DNA from: Alloalcanivorax xiamenensis
GTDB taxonomy: Bacteria > Pseudomonadota > Gammaproteobacteria > Pseudomonadales > Alcanivoracaceae
Length of the DNA: 64,000 nucleotides
Direction of reading: 5' to 3'
Assembly: GCF_009846745.1 (NCBI RefSeq)
Contig: NZ_AQPF01000008.1
Span: forward strand, 62,001 to 126,000
Shown here: positions 7,929-16,112 of the stretch, piece after piece
How the letters are laid out: every line of letters starts with the position of its first letter
Numbering within the stretch: position 1 is the first letter of the stretch
The notes under the pieces: model-generated
What the model was told of the DNA's origin: nothing
The model's database searches: none
Seen by the model: the letters and a program-made list of their open reading frames with translations, nothing else
Program-made: the position numbers and the translations under genes

Positions 7929-9383
7929 TTGACCATACTGAAACAGGCGCTGGACGCACACCGCTTCGTCTGCGTAATGGAGGTTCTTCCCCGGCAGTCC
8001 GCAGCGCACGTGGCGGCGCTTGGGAAAATCCTGCAGCGCGGTCATTTCGCGGGTGGACTGCTAGTGCCGTCCTTCGCCGACCGTGTCGGCCCGCATTCGG
8101 ATCCAGGCCCCTTGCAAGGAGCGGAAGCGCTGGGTTGCCCGACCTCGTCCTTGCTGCACTTTTCCGGCAAGGATCGCGAGCGCTCGGACTTGCTGAACCA
8201 ACTGGGCTTGATGAAGGCGCGGGGCTTGAAACAACTGCTGCTGCTCACCGGCGACCGCCTGCCTGGCCACTGTCCCGGCCAAGCCCCGGTACGTTATCTG
8301 GAGTCGGTGCCTGCACTGCAAATTGTCCGGGAATCCTGTCCGGACTGGCTGCTGGGCGCCGCGCTGAATCCGTTCAAATACCTGGAAGAAGAAGCCGAAG
8401 CACAGTATTTGAAGGCGCGGAAAAAGCAGCGTGCCGGCGCTGACTTTTTCACCCTTCAGCTCGGCTACGATGCCGCCAGGCACCTTGAAGCCCAGCAGTG
8501 GATGCACGCGCAGCCACACAGCACGCCGATGTTGGCCTGTGTGATGCGGCTAACCGCACAGCGCGCCGCGGCGTTGCAGTCGGTACCCGGCATCGTTGTC
8601 ACCGACTCCATGCGCCAGATGCTGGATAGCGAAACACGCCTGTCGCAGGACGACGCCGATACACGAAGCCTTAAACGTCTGGCGCTGCAAATACTGGGCC
8701 TGCAATGGATGGGATATGCCGGCATCCATTTGTCCGGCGTGCATACGTTGGAGGAACTCCTCTTGTTGGAACAACATCTGACCGCTCTACGTGAGCGCGT
8801 GAGCTCACTGGATGCGTGGCACTCAGAGTGGCGCGCAAGCTGGCAACTGCCCGGCGGGCCCGAGGTTTGCTTTACTCCCGATATCGACGTCCGTGCTTTG
8901 GGACGGCCCGGCGCCCGAGCCACCGATTCGGAGCACCGACGCTACCGCAGGCTTGCCACGGTCCACCGGTTGTTTTTCCAACGCGGCAGTTTACTCAGCC
9001 GGGCGTTCGGCTGGCTGGTGACGCGACGGATCTGGAAGACAACGATTGGCGGTGCGGCACTGCATGCGGCGGAACGGGCCATCAAACGACCGCTGGTGGG
9101 CTGCGACACCTGTGGCAGCTGTCGCTTGCAAGACACGGTGTACGTTTGCCCGGAAACCTGCCCGAAAGGTCTCGCCAACGGCCCCTGTGGCGGCACTTAT
9201 TTGAACCGTTGTGAGTTTGGCGACCGGGAGTGCATACACAGCGTCAAATACCGCCTTGCCAAATCCGCCGATCGGTTACCGATGCTGGCGCAAACGCTGA
9301 TCCCCTGCATCAGTGCGGACGACCGGCACCGCAGCTCCTGGCCACAGTGGTTTGAGGCGGACGCCTCAAAACCGGAAGACTGA
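7929..9383 (+). CDS. Methylenetetrahydrofolate reductase-like protein with cysteine-rich C-terminal domain
   Basis: About 484 aa from a TTG at 7929. The N-terminal 300 residues match the MTHFR barrel: RFVCVMEVLPRQ (the catalytic Glu region), HFSGKDRER, LLLLTGDRLPG and ALNPFKYLEEEAEAQYLKARKK. The C-terminus has CDTCGSCRLQDT, VCPETCPKGLANGPCGGT and a later C-x(5)-C, matching the MTHFR C-terminal cysteine domain seen in MetV-linked reductases of acetogens. The start is uncertain: the open frame extends back into hpxW, but MTHFR homology begins only at about 7950, with no nearby ATG until 7977, which would cut into the domain. It ends tail-to-tail with the flavin reductase of the mesX-mesD unit. 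A role in methyl-group supply is likely, but the donor is unknown. Confidence 0.75.
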   Translation: MTILKQALDAHRFVCVMEVLPRQSAAHVAALGKILQRGHFAGGLLVPSFADRVGPHSDPGPLQGAEALGCPTSSLLHFSGKDRERSDLLNQLGLMKARGLKQLLLLTGDRLPGHCPGQAPVRYLESVPALQIVRESCPDWLLGAALNPFKYLEEEAEAQYLKARKKQRAGADFFTLQLGYDAARHLEAQQWMHAQPHSTPMLACVMRLTAQRAAALQSVPGIVVTDSMRQMLDSETRLSQDDADTRSLKRLALQILGLQWMGYAGIHLSGVHTLEELLLLEQHLTALRERVSSLDAWHSEWRASWQLPGGPEVCFTPDIDVRALGRPGARATDSEHRRYRRLATVHRLFFQRGSLLSRAFGWLVTRRIWKTTIGGAALHAAERAIKRPLVGCDTCGSCRLQDTVYVCPETCPKGLANGPCGGTYLNRCEFGDRECIHSVKYRLAKSADRLPMLAQTLIPCISADDRHRSSWPQWFEADASKPED

Positions 9384-9500
9384 AGCGGACACCGTTGGCC
9401 GCTTGGCGGCGCACACTGACGCCGCTGGCCGGACCTTGAACTCATAGACGCCGGCACGGAACAGCAGCGCCTGCTCACCCAGCAGACATGAGGCCCCGCC

Positions 9501-10004
9501 TCACGCCAGACCCGGCAGGGTTGCGTATTGCCCTTTGAAATACAACAGCGGCTGTTCCTCCCCCGCCTCTTGCAGCTTCAGTGCCTTCACCTCACCGATC
9601 ACAATGACGTGATCACCAGCGACATGTTCAGCGTGAACCTCGCAATCAAACCAATGCAAACACCCGGCGATCACCGGATTGCCGAGCGGCGATTGGTGAC
9701 GCTCGATCCCCTCCCATTTGTCGGCGCCGCGCCGAGCAAATTGGTTGGAAATGGCCACCTGCTCACCGGCCAGGATGTTGACGGCAAAGCGGCCCGCGCA
9801 ACGGATTTTTGGATAACTCAACGAGCTGGCCATCACGCTGAAAGACACCAGAGGCGGGTTCATCGACACACTGTAGAACGACTGGCAGGTGAAGCCCACG
9901 GGCTCGTCGTCCAGCTGTGACGAAATCACCGTGATGCCGGATGCGTAGTAACCCAGCGCTTCGCGAAAGCGAGCGGGATCAATGGCCGAACTGAAACATG
10001 ACAT
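9501..10004 (-). CDS. Flavin reductase-like, FMN-binding protein
   Basis: 167 aa of the flavin reductase (FMN-binding split-barrel) family. Seen: ALGYYASGITVISS, GFTCQSFYSVSMNPPLVSFSV, and GRFAVNILAGEQVAISNQFA. Such proteins make reduced FMN for partner monooxygenases. Start at 10004 has AGGA seven bases upstream; the longer frame has no support. It is the third gene after mesX and mesD on the same strand (119 bp after mesD). Because MesD/MesX activity needs oxygen, a reduced-flavin donor is a plausible third component; that link is inference from position. Confidence 0.85.
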   Translation of the reverse strand: MSCFSSAIDPARFREALGYYASGITVISSQLDDEPVGFTCQSFYSVSMNPPLVSFSVMASSLSYPKIRCAGRFAVNILAGEQVAISNQFARRGADKWEGIERHQSPLGNPVIAGCLHWFDCEVHAEHVAGDHVIVIGEVKALKLQEAGEEQPLLYFKGQYATLPGLA

Positions 10005-10123
10005 GGTCAATCCTGATTCCTGGGTGGTCACTCGGAGCTGCGGACGATCGGCCTCATCCGCCCTCGCCAATGAGGTGCGGCCGGAATCATCGTCCCCTCA
10101 CCCTGCCGATACCATGGCTGCAC

Positions 10124-11152
10124 TCAACCGGCCAATTCCCGCCGGATGATCTCGGCGCCGGCACTCAGTGCCCGCAGCTTGGCACGTGCCACGCCACGTG
10201 GCAGCGGTGCCATGCCACAGTTGGTGCATGGACACAGCTTGTCCGCATCGACAAACTGCAACGCCTTGCGCAGTGTGTCGGCGACTTGCTCCGGTGTTTC
10301 AACGGCATGGGTGGCCACGTCAATGGCTCCGACCATCACTTTTTTGCCACGAATGAGCTCGACCAGCTCCATCGGCACGCGGGAGTTCTGGCACTCCAGC
10401 GAAATGATATCAAGGTTGGATTGCTGCAGCTTGGGGAAGATCTCCTCATACTGCCGCCACTCGGACCCCAAGGTTTTTTTCCAGTCGGTGTTGGCTTTTA
10501 TGCCGTAGCCGTAGCAGATATGCACCGCGGTTTCGCACTTGAGTCCTTCAATAGCCCGCTCCAGCGTGGCGATGCCCCAGTCGTTCACCTCATCGAAGAA
10601 TACGTTGAAGGCTGGTTCGTCGAACTGGATGATGTCAACCCCCGCCGCTTCCAGCTCTTTGGCTTCCTGGTTGAGAATCTTGGCGAATTCCCAAGCCAGC
10701 TTTTCGCGGCTTTTGTAGTGGGCGTCGTAGAGGGTATCGATCATCGTCATAGGACCTGGCAAAGCCCATTTGATCGGTTTGCAGGTCTGTTGGCGCAGGA
10801 ACCTTGCGTCCTCGACAAACACCGGCTTCTGGCGGCTCACCGCGCCTTTGACCGTGGGCACGCTGGCGTCGTAGCGGTCGCGGATCCTGACCGTCTCGCG
10901 CTGCTCGAAATCCACGCCGTCCAGATGTTCTATGAAGGTGGTGACGAAATGCTGGCGGCTCTGCTCGCCGTCACTGACGATATCAATGCCTGCCTGTTGT
11001 TGTTCCTGCAACGACAAGCTCAAGGCGTCCTGCTTTCCAGACGCCAGTTCTTCGCCTTCCAGTTTCCACGGCGACCAAAGGGTCTCCGGCTGTGCCAGCC
11101 AGGAGGGCTTGGGCAGACTGCCCGCTGTCGAAGTGGGCAATAATTTATTCAT
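10124..11152 (-). CDS. mesD: Folate-independent (core) methionine synthase MesD
   Basis: 342 aa MetE-C-type TIM barrel without the folate-binding N-terminal half of MetE. Zinc ligands are visible: H211 and C213 (VHICYGYG), E253 (SLECQ) and C312 (CPCTNCGMAPL). QFDEPAF is the homocysteine-side DEP motif. Being adjacent to a DUF1852 gene identifies it as the MesD family, shown genetically to make methionine without 5-methyl-THF or cobalamin but to need DUF1852 and oxygen. I take the ATG at 11152; an in-frame ATG at 11167 is an alternative. It follows mesX by 27 bp. Confidence 0.88.
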   Translation of the reverse strand: MNKLLPTSTAGSLPKPSWLAQPETLWSPWKLEGEELASGKQDALSLSLQEQQQAGIDIVSDGEQSRQHFVTTFIEHLDGVDFEQRETVRIRDRYDASVPTVKGAVSRQKPVFVEDARFLRQQTCKPIKWALPGPMTMIDTLYDAHYKSREKLAWEFAKILNQEAKELEAAGVDIIQFDEPAFNVFFDEVNDWGIATLERAIEGLKCETAVHICYGYGIKANTDWKKTLGSEWRQYEEIFPKLQQSNLDIISLECQNSRVPMELVELIRGKKVMVGAIDVATHAVETPEQVADTLRKALQFVDADKLCPCTNCGMAPLPRGVARAKLRALSAGAEIIRRELAG

Positions 11153-11179
11153 GACCGATGATCCCATGCTTGTCGTTTA

Positions 11180-12163
11180 TCAATGGGCATAATTGGCCGA
11201 CCACTGCTCAAGAATGCCGCGGTACGGTTTGATGAAACATTCCTCTACATACTTGCCCTGCTCAATGGCCAACCGGCTACGTTCTTCACGGTCGTAAACA
11301 ATCCGAGTCAAGGAGTAATCCTGGTGCTTCAGGCTAGGCTGGTAGCAGTGTCCAGCGGCCGAGTTGGCATTATAGATCTCCGGACGGTAGATTTTCTGGA
11401 AAGACTCCATGGTGCTGATGGTGGAGATCAGTTCCAAGTTGGTGTAGTCGGACAACAAATCACCAGTGTGGTAAAACGCCAGCGGTGCGACACTGTCGGG
11501 CGGCATAAAATAACGCACCTTCATACCCATTTTTTTAAAGTACTCATCGGTCTGCGAAAGTTCGTTTTGTTGGTACTCGACGCCCAGCACCGGGTGCTGA
11601 TTGTCGGTGCGGTGGTACACCTTGCTACTTGACACACTGAGGCAAATCACCGGCGCCTTGCTGAAGTTCTCCCGGTAGGTATCCGAGTTGACGAAACTCC
11701 GGAATATCTGCCCGTGCAGGACGCCGAAACCGTCCGGCGCACTGAAGCGATCGCGATTCTTGTTGTATTCCAGCAGCAGCACACTGAAATCATAATCACG
11801 CACGTAGGACGAGAAGTTGTTGCCGACGATGCCCTCAATGCGCGCGTTGTGCTTGCCATCGACGATGGTGGTTTTCAGTATCTCGATCAGTGGCAGCGCG
11901 GCAGCGCTGCCGTCGGCACCGATCTCCATTTGTACGGAAATGATGTCCAGCTCGACTTTGTAGCGATTGCCTTCCGGATTATCCCAGTGGGCCAGGTCGT
12001 TGAAGCGGCTGTCGATCATCTTCAGCGTATTACGCAGGTTTTCCTGGCGACTCTCACCCCGGGCCAAATTGGCAAAGTTAGTGGTCAGGCGCGTCGCGCT
12101 CGACGGCTGGTAGTGCTCATCGAAACGAATGCTGTCAAGGGAGAATACAAACTCTTTATTCAT
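11180..12163 (-). CDS. mesX: MesX, DUF1852 partner of MesD
   Basis: 327 aa, no signal peptide or membrane segment. It opens EFVFSLDSIRFDEHYQPSS and contains TRLTTNFANLARG, IEGIVGNNFSSYVRDYDF and YNANSAAGHCY, which I recognise as DUF1852. Known: members are required, together with oxygen, for MesD-type methionine synthesis. The biochemical role is not known; supplying the methyl group is the natural hypothesis. Start at 12163 is preferred (AGGA upstream, direct start of the conserved region) over the in-frame codon 42 bp earlier. First gene of the mesX-mesD-flavin reductase unit. Confidence 0.87.
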   Translation of the reverse strand: MNKEFVFSLDSIRFDEHYQPSSATRLTTNFANLARGESRQENLRNTLKMIDSRFNDLAHWDNPEGNRYKVELDIISVQMEIGADGSAAALPLIEILKTTIVDGKHNARIEGIVGNNFSSYVRDYDFSVLLLEYNKNRDRFSAPDGFGVLHGQIFRSFVNSDTYRENFSKAPVICLSVSSSKVYHRTDNQHPVLGVEYQQNELSQTDEYFKKMGMKVRYFMPPDSVAPLAFYHTGDLLSDYTNLELISTISTMESFQKIYRPEIYNANSAAGHCYQPSLKHQDYSLTRIVYDREERSRLAIEQGKYVEECFIKPYRGILEQWSANYAH

Positions 12164-12417
12164 GGCTGTCGGGCATCCTGATAATCCAAGATGAGATCGG
12201 CTCATATTGCCGATTCGTTCCGGAACACCCCGGACTGGATCGACCCGGCGGCCTGCTCAGACTCCAAATGCCTGCACTGGGCGGTCTGCCGGGGAATCAG
12301 CCTTGGTGTGTTCCCGGGTAATGAACAACGGGGGGTTTTATACCGGAACCGCACCATGAAAAATAATGATAATATTTCAGAAATTCATGAGTAAACCTCA
12401 TATCTTTTATTCCACGG

Positions 12418-12513
12418 TAGTCAGGCTTGGCGCCGACTTCGGTTTGCCGGGACGCTGGCGGGCCCGCAATCCACGCCCCCCTGCTTAGCGGCGGGGGCTG
12501 GAAACCTGACTTT
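12418..12513. other. GC-rich structured block, candidate RNA element or repeat
   Basis: Outer arms GTCAGGCTT and AAACCTGAC pair except for one position. Inside lie the perfect palindrome GCGGGCCCGC, a GCCCCC/GGGGGC pair and a small CCG-ACTT-CGG stem. This would fold as a multibranched element on either strand. It matches no riboswitch I know and has no T-run, so I give no function. Confidence 0.4.
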
Positions 12514-12604
12514 GGAGGTCGCTATAAGGCTAGCGGCCTTTGCCAGCAAGCATCACGAGGCCGCTGTGGAAAGCTCACTCGTGAATGTCCGCCTGCCCCA
12601 TTTC

Positions 12605-12612
12605 TGTATACA
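12605..12612. promoter_or_regulatory. TGTATACA operator upstream of amidase-hpxZ-gntR
   Basis: Exact TGTATACA core about 180 bp before the amidase start. The last gene of that operon encodes an FCD-type GntR regulator, so the site could be autoregulatory as well as part of the wider purine set. Confidence 0.6.
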
Positions 12613-12790
12613 CCATCTCCTCCCTGCCCCGTAACGGGGCCCGCCCTATCCGGCGCGCCTCTCAACCCCGCATTTTCCGGGCACCGAAGATTGGCACGAA
12701 CACTGCTCCGTCCGCCTTGGACGTATCAAGGATCTCAAGGAGCACACCAATGCAACGCCTTCCTGGCCGCTGCCCCCGGAGGATCCGGCG

Positions 12791-13960
12791 GTGATACTGG
12801 AAAACGGCTTTCTCGATTTCGACCCGGTGCGCCTCGACGCCACCGGACAGGGCCCGCTGCAAGGCCTGACCTTCGCCGTCAAAGACGTGTTCGACGTGGC
12901 CGGAACCATTACCGGCGTCGGCCAGCCGAGTTGGCGCGCCAGCCAGCCGCCAGCGCGGCACACCTCCCCGATGATCGAAGCCCTGCTGGCGGCGGGCGCG
13001 GATTTGATCGGCAAGACCCACACCGACGAGTTGACTTACAGCCTGGCGGGCCAGAACGCACACTATGGCACGCCGCCCAATCCGGCGGTGCCGGGCGCGG
13101 TACCCGGCGGCTCTTCCAGCGGTTCCGCCTCGGTGGTGGCCGCCGCGCTGGTGGACTTCGCGCTGGGCAGCGACACCGGCGGTTCAGTGCGGGTGCCGGC
13201 CAGCTACTGCGGCATCCATGGGCTGCGCCCCACCCATGGCGTGGTGGATTACCGTCATTGCGCCCACCTGGCGGAAAGTTTCGATACCCTCGGCTGGTTC
13301 GCCCGGGACGCCGAACTCATGTCCCGGCTTGGCCGGATTCTGCTGCCCAGCAGTAACCGGCCCGCGCCGCGTCGTTTACTGCTGGTGGAGGAGGCGTTGG
13401 CGCAATCCGATGCCGACGTGGTGTCGCAGCTGGAAGCGCGGGTCGGCGACGGCCTGCCCGGCGTGACCTTTGGCGGCAGCATCAGTGTTGGCGACCTGGA
13501 CACCTACTTCAACGCGTTCCGGCCCCTGCAGGCTTATGAGGCCTGGGCCCGCTTCGGCTCCTGGATCCAAGTCGAGCAACCGGTCTTCGGTCCCGGTGTG
13601 AAGGAACGCTTCGAAGCGGCATCGCGCATCACCGCCGCCGAAGCCGAGGATGCCCGTGAACAATGTCAGGCCTTGCGCACCCGGATCCGCGCTCTGCTCG
13701 GCGAAGACACCCTGCTTTGCCTGCCCACCACGCCGACCTCGGCCCTGCCCTTGCAAGCCGACGAAGCCAGGGTGGAAAACATCCGCGGCCGCACCCTGCG
13801 AATGACGGCGCTGGCTGGCACCACCGGGCTGCCGCAACTGAGTTTGCCGCTGTTGCATGACCAGCATGGTCCGGTGGGGCTGTCACTGATCGGGCCCGCG
13901 GGCAGCGATCAACAGCTGCTGGATCTGGCGGCCCGCCTGCCCGAATTCATCAGCACCTGA
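12791..13960 (+). CDS. Amidase-signature family hydrolase (possibly HpxY/AtzE-like)
   Basis: 389 aa. Ser-cisSer-Lys triad region: Lys in TFAVKDVFD (about residue 31), PGGSSSGSASVVAA and GSDTGGSVRVPA containing the cis-Ser and nucleophilic Ser. It is shorter than AtzE/GatA (about 450-480 aa). The next gene is HpxZ-like; in Klebsiella the hpxWXYZ operon pairs an amidase (HpxY) with HpxZ, and AtzE pairs with AtzH, so oxalurate or another ureide or oxo-amide is a reasonable substrate class. The small AtzG/HpxX-type subunit is not found upstream. Start is a GTG at 12791 with GGAGGA upstream. Family certain, substrate inferred. Confidence 0.82.
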   Translation: MILENGFLDFDPVRLDATGQGPLQGLTFAVKDVFDVAGTITGVGQPSWRASQPPARHTSPMIEALLAAGADLIGKTHTDELTYSLAGQNAHYGTPPNPAVPGAVPGGSSSGSASVVAAALVDFALGSDTGGSVRVPASYCGIHGLRPTHGVVDYRHCAHLAESFDTLGWFARDAELMSRLGRILLPSSNRPAPRRLLLVEEALAQSDADVVSQLEARVGDGLPGVTFGGSISVGDLDTYFNAFRPLQAYEAWARFGSWIQVEQPVFGPGVKERFEAASRITAAEAEDAREQCQALRTRIRALLGEDTLLCLPTTPTSALPLQADEARVENIRGRTLRMTALAGTTGLPQLSLPLLHDQHGPVGLSLIGPAGSDQQLLDLAARLPEFIST

Positions 13961-13999
13961 CGCGCCGGCCCCGAAGAGTAATAATGAGGAGTAGTAATA

Positions 14000-14383
14000 A
14001 TGACCCTGGAACTGGACCGACCGAACGTGGTGGCGGAAGTCAAAGCCGCATTCCTGCGCTATGAGAAAGCACTGGTCGAAAATGATGTGACGGTCCTGGA
14101 CGAATTGTTCTGGAACGACGAACGGGTGGTGCGCTACGGTGCCGGCGAGAATCTCTACGGCTATCGGCGAATTGCCGCCTTCCGCGCGCAACGACCGTCC
14201 AAGGGACTGCAACGTGAATTACATAACACCGTGATCACCGCCCATGGCGACGATCTGGCCACCGCCTGGACCGAGTTCCGCCGCCCGGGGAACCCGCGCA
14301 TCGGTCGCCAGAGTCAGGTCTGGGCCCGCCGCCCGGAGGGATGGCGGGTCGTGGCCGCCCATGTGTCGTTCATGGAGGAGTAA
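14000..14383 (+). CDS. hpxZ: HpxZ/AtzH-like protein (DUF3225, SnoaL-type fold)
   Basis: 127 aa NTF2-like alpha+beta protein. It opens VVAEVKAAFLRYEKALVENDVTVLDELFW and has VRYGAGENLYGYRRIAAFR and GRQSQVWARRPEGWRVVAAHVS, the full-length pattern of HpxZ/AtzH. Known members sit beside amidases in oxalurate and cyanuric-acid pathways; AtzH-type proteins assist or catalyse deamination or decarboxylation steps. It follows the amidase by 39 bp with a GAGGAG ribosome site and precedes the GntR gene by 5 bp, so the three genes form one operon. Confidence 0.83.
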   Translation: MTLELDRPNVVAEVKAAFLRYEKALVENDVTVLDELFWNDERVVRYGAGENLYGYRRIAAFRAQRPSKGLQRELHNTVITAHGDDLATAWTEFRRPGNPRIGRQSQVWARRPEGWRVVAAHVSFMEE

Positions 14384-14388
14384 GTGTC

Positions 14389-15120
14389 ATGACACAACAG
14401 ACCACCGTGCTCAGTGCCGCCGACGAGGACGACCGCCCGCTGGCGGAACAGATCCGGCGTGCCCTGTCCGATGAGATTCTCGGCGGCTTGCTCCCGCCGG
14501 GCACACGTCTGGACGAGATTGCCCTGGCCCGGCGCTTCGACGTATCGCGCACTCCGGTACGCGAGGCGTTGCGGGAGATGGCCTCCGCCGGCCTGGTGGA
14601 GCACCAGCACCGGCGCGGCGTCTTCGTCATTGAAGTGCCGGAACAGCGGCTCAGCGAAATGTTTGAATACGCGGCGGAAATGGAAGCGGCCTGCGCGCGC
14701 ATGGCGGCGCTCAATATGACCCGCGCGGAACGGGAAGATCTGCTTGCCAGCCATCTGGACAGCCACGCTCATGTGGCCGACGGTAACGTCGACGCCTACG
14801 ACGCGGCCAACCTGCTCTTCCATGAAAAGCTGTTTCGCGGTTGCCACAACAGCTATCTGTATGAAACCGCCATGGCCGCCCGCTCACGGGTGCTGGCCTA
14901 CCGCCGCGCGCAATTCAGAGTGGGGGAGCGCCTGTCCGCTTCCTTCACCGAACACAGTGACATTGTCATGGCCATCGTTCGTGGCGAAAGCGAGCGGGCC
15001 GCCCAGTTGATTCGCGACCATGTTCTGCATGCCCACCGCACCTCACGGGACTATCTGGATACCCGTGGCGGTCCGGACTCCATCCCGTCCTCCTCTCCGG
15101 ACAATCAATCCTCCGGATAA
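14389..15120 (+). CDS. GntR-family (FCD subfamily) transcriptional regulator
   Basis: 243 aa. Winged HTH at about residues 15-80 (LAEQIRRALSDEILGGLLPPGTRLDEIALARRF, VSRTPVREALREMASAGLVE) followed by an all-helical FCD ligand domain with candidate metal-binding His and Asp residues (FHEKLF, HSDIVMAI, RDHVLHAH). Start at 14389 has GGAGGAG upstream. It is the last gene of the amidase-hpxZ operon, whose promoter region has a TGTATACA site. Its 3' end overlaps the convergent binding-protein gene by 16 bp. It is one of two candidates for the regulator that reads the window-wide palindrome; the other is at 38552. Confidence 0.9.
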   Translation: MTQQTTVLSAADEDDRPLAEQIRRALSDEILGGLLPPGTRLDEIALARRFDVSRTPVREALREMASAGLVEHQHRRGVFVIEVPEQRLSEMFEYAAEMEAACARMAALNMTRAEREDLLASHLDSHAHVADGNVDAYDAANLLFHEKLFRGCHNSYLYETAMAARSRVLAYRRAQFRVGERLSASFTEHSDIVMAIVRGESERAAQLIRDHVLHAHRTSRDYLDTRGGPDSIPSSSPDNQSSG

Positions 15121-16100
15121 AGCCCTCGCACAAAGCGCAGGTCATAGGCTTTCTGATAGTCCAGATCATCCGGCAAAGTGCCGGCGTCCACCATCTGTCG
15201 ATAAAACTCCCGCCAGCGCCGGTCACTCATGGCACCGTACCGGCCGCCCTCGGCATCGCCGGAAAGCAGGATCCCCTCGCTTTGCATCTTATCGATGCTG
15301 TAAGCGATCAGCGCGTCTTCCATCCGCGGGTTATCCGCTTTGATCAGGCGGTTCGCCGGCCGCGGATCCTCGAAGTAGGCTTGCCAGCCTTCCGCGGTGG
15401 CCGCCACCATGGCCTGTACCACTTCAGGATGTTGGTCGATCATCTCGCGGGTGGTATCCAGGGTCGCCGAATAGGCTTCCCAACCGGCGTCCGCCAGCAA
15501 CAGGCTGTTCGCCGCCACGTTTTCCTTTTTCAGAAAGTAACCGTCATTGGTGATGTAGCCTTGTTGCGCCACTTTCGGATCGGTAATAAACGGCCCAATG
15601 GTGTAATCGTAGGGACGGAGTTGATCGTCGGTAAAACCGTACCTGGCCTTGAGCCAGGGCCAGTAGGCCACCCGACCAGCGGTGGGAATGCGAAGACCCG
15701 CGCCTTTCAGATCCGCGATGGTGTCGTAGCCCTGCCCTTCATGCACCATCAGCGATTGCGGGTCCTTCTGAAAAAACGCCGCCACCGTCACCAGCGGTAG
15801 CCCCTGCTTCACTGCATTGAAGGATTGCAGACTGTAACCCATGCTGAAGTCGGTGACGCCACCGACCAGCAGTTGCACGTTGTTGACCTGCGGACCGCCC
15901 ATCTTGATGGTCACATCCAGGCCGTGCTTCTCGTACAACCCCATGGCCTTGGCGGCGTACAGTCCACCATGCTCGGCCTGGGCGTACCAGGTGGTGGAAA
16001 CCGTTACCGGCACCAGGTCCTTGGCCAGAACCGCCGCGGACAGGCACAGGCCCGCCACCGCCAATACCCCGCCACGCAGCCATGCTGTTTTCACTGTCAT
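15105..16100 (-). CDS. NMT1/THI5-type ABC transporter substrate-binding protein
   Basis: 331 aa. Signal peptide ending VLAKD. The mature protein has WYAQAEHGGLYAAKAMGLYEK, then GLDVTIKMGGPQVNN and DFSMGYSLQ, the signature of the NMT1/THI5-like (ThiY-type) family that binds pyrimidine-like ligands. Nearly the same segments occur in the proteins at 29613 and 30662, so the three are paralogues. Last gene of the nine-gene operon that also encodes the ATPase and permease (18304-19982), which it presumably serves. The ligand is unknown; an N-heterocycle is likely. Confidence 0.88.
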   Translation of the reverse strand: MTVKTAWLRGGVLAVAGLCLSAAVLAKDLVPVTVSTTWYAQAEHGGLYAAKAMGLYEKHGLDVTIKMGGPQVNNVQLLVGGVTDFSMGYSLQSFNAVKQGLPLVTVAAFFQKDPQSLMVHEGQGYDTIADLKGAGLRIPTAGRVAYWPWLKARYGFTDDQLRPYDYTIGPFITDPKVAQQGYITNDGYFLKKENVAANSLLLADAGWEAYSATLDTTREMIDQHPEVVQAMVAATAEGWQAYFEDPRPANRLIKADNPRMEDALIAYSIDKMQSEGILLSGDAEGGRYGAMSDRRWREFYRQMVDAGTLPDDLDYQKAYDLRFVRGLYPED

Positions 16101-16112
16101 CGACTCGCCCTC

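Larger units (their letters stand above)
12164..12790. other. 627-bp intergenic region between mesX and amidase
   Basis: No gene is supported. It contains: the mesX leader and promoter; an AT-rich segment at 12355-12395 resembling a Fur-type box (ATAATGATAATATTT); a strongly self-complementary GC-rich block at 12418-12513; a degenerate copy of the REP-like sequence at about 12559-12594; and a TGTATACA operator at 12605-12612 before the amidase. The amidase frame is open back to a TAA near 12630 and reads like plausible protein (DWHEHCSVRLGRIKD), but without an ATG, GTG or TTG codon. Confidence 0.6.

Noticed and set aside
12585..12794. 69-codon frame before the amidase, considered as a missing AtzG/HpxX subunit
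   Set aside because: It runs through the TGTATACA operator, has a Ser/Arg/Pro-rich composition and none of the AtzG-type helix pattern.
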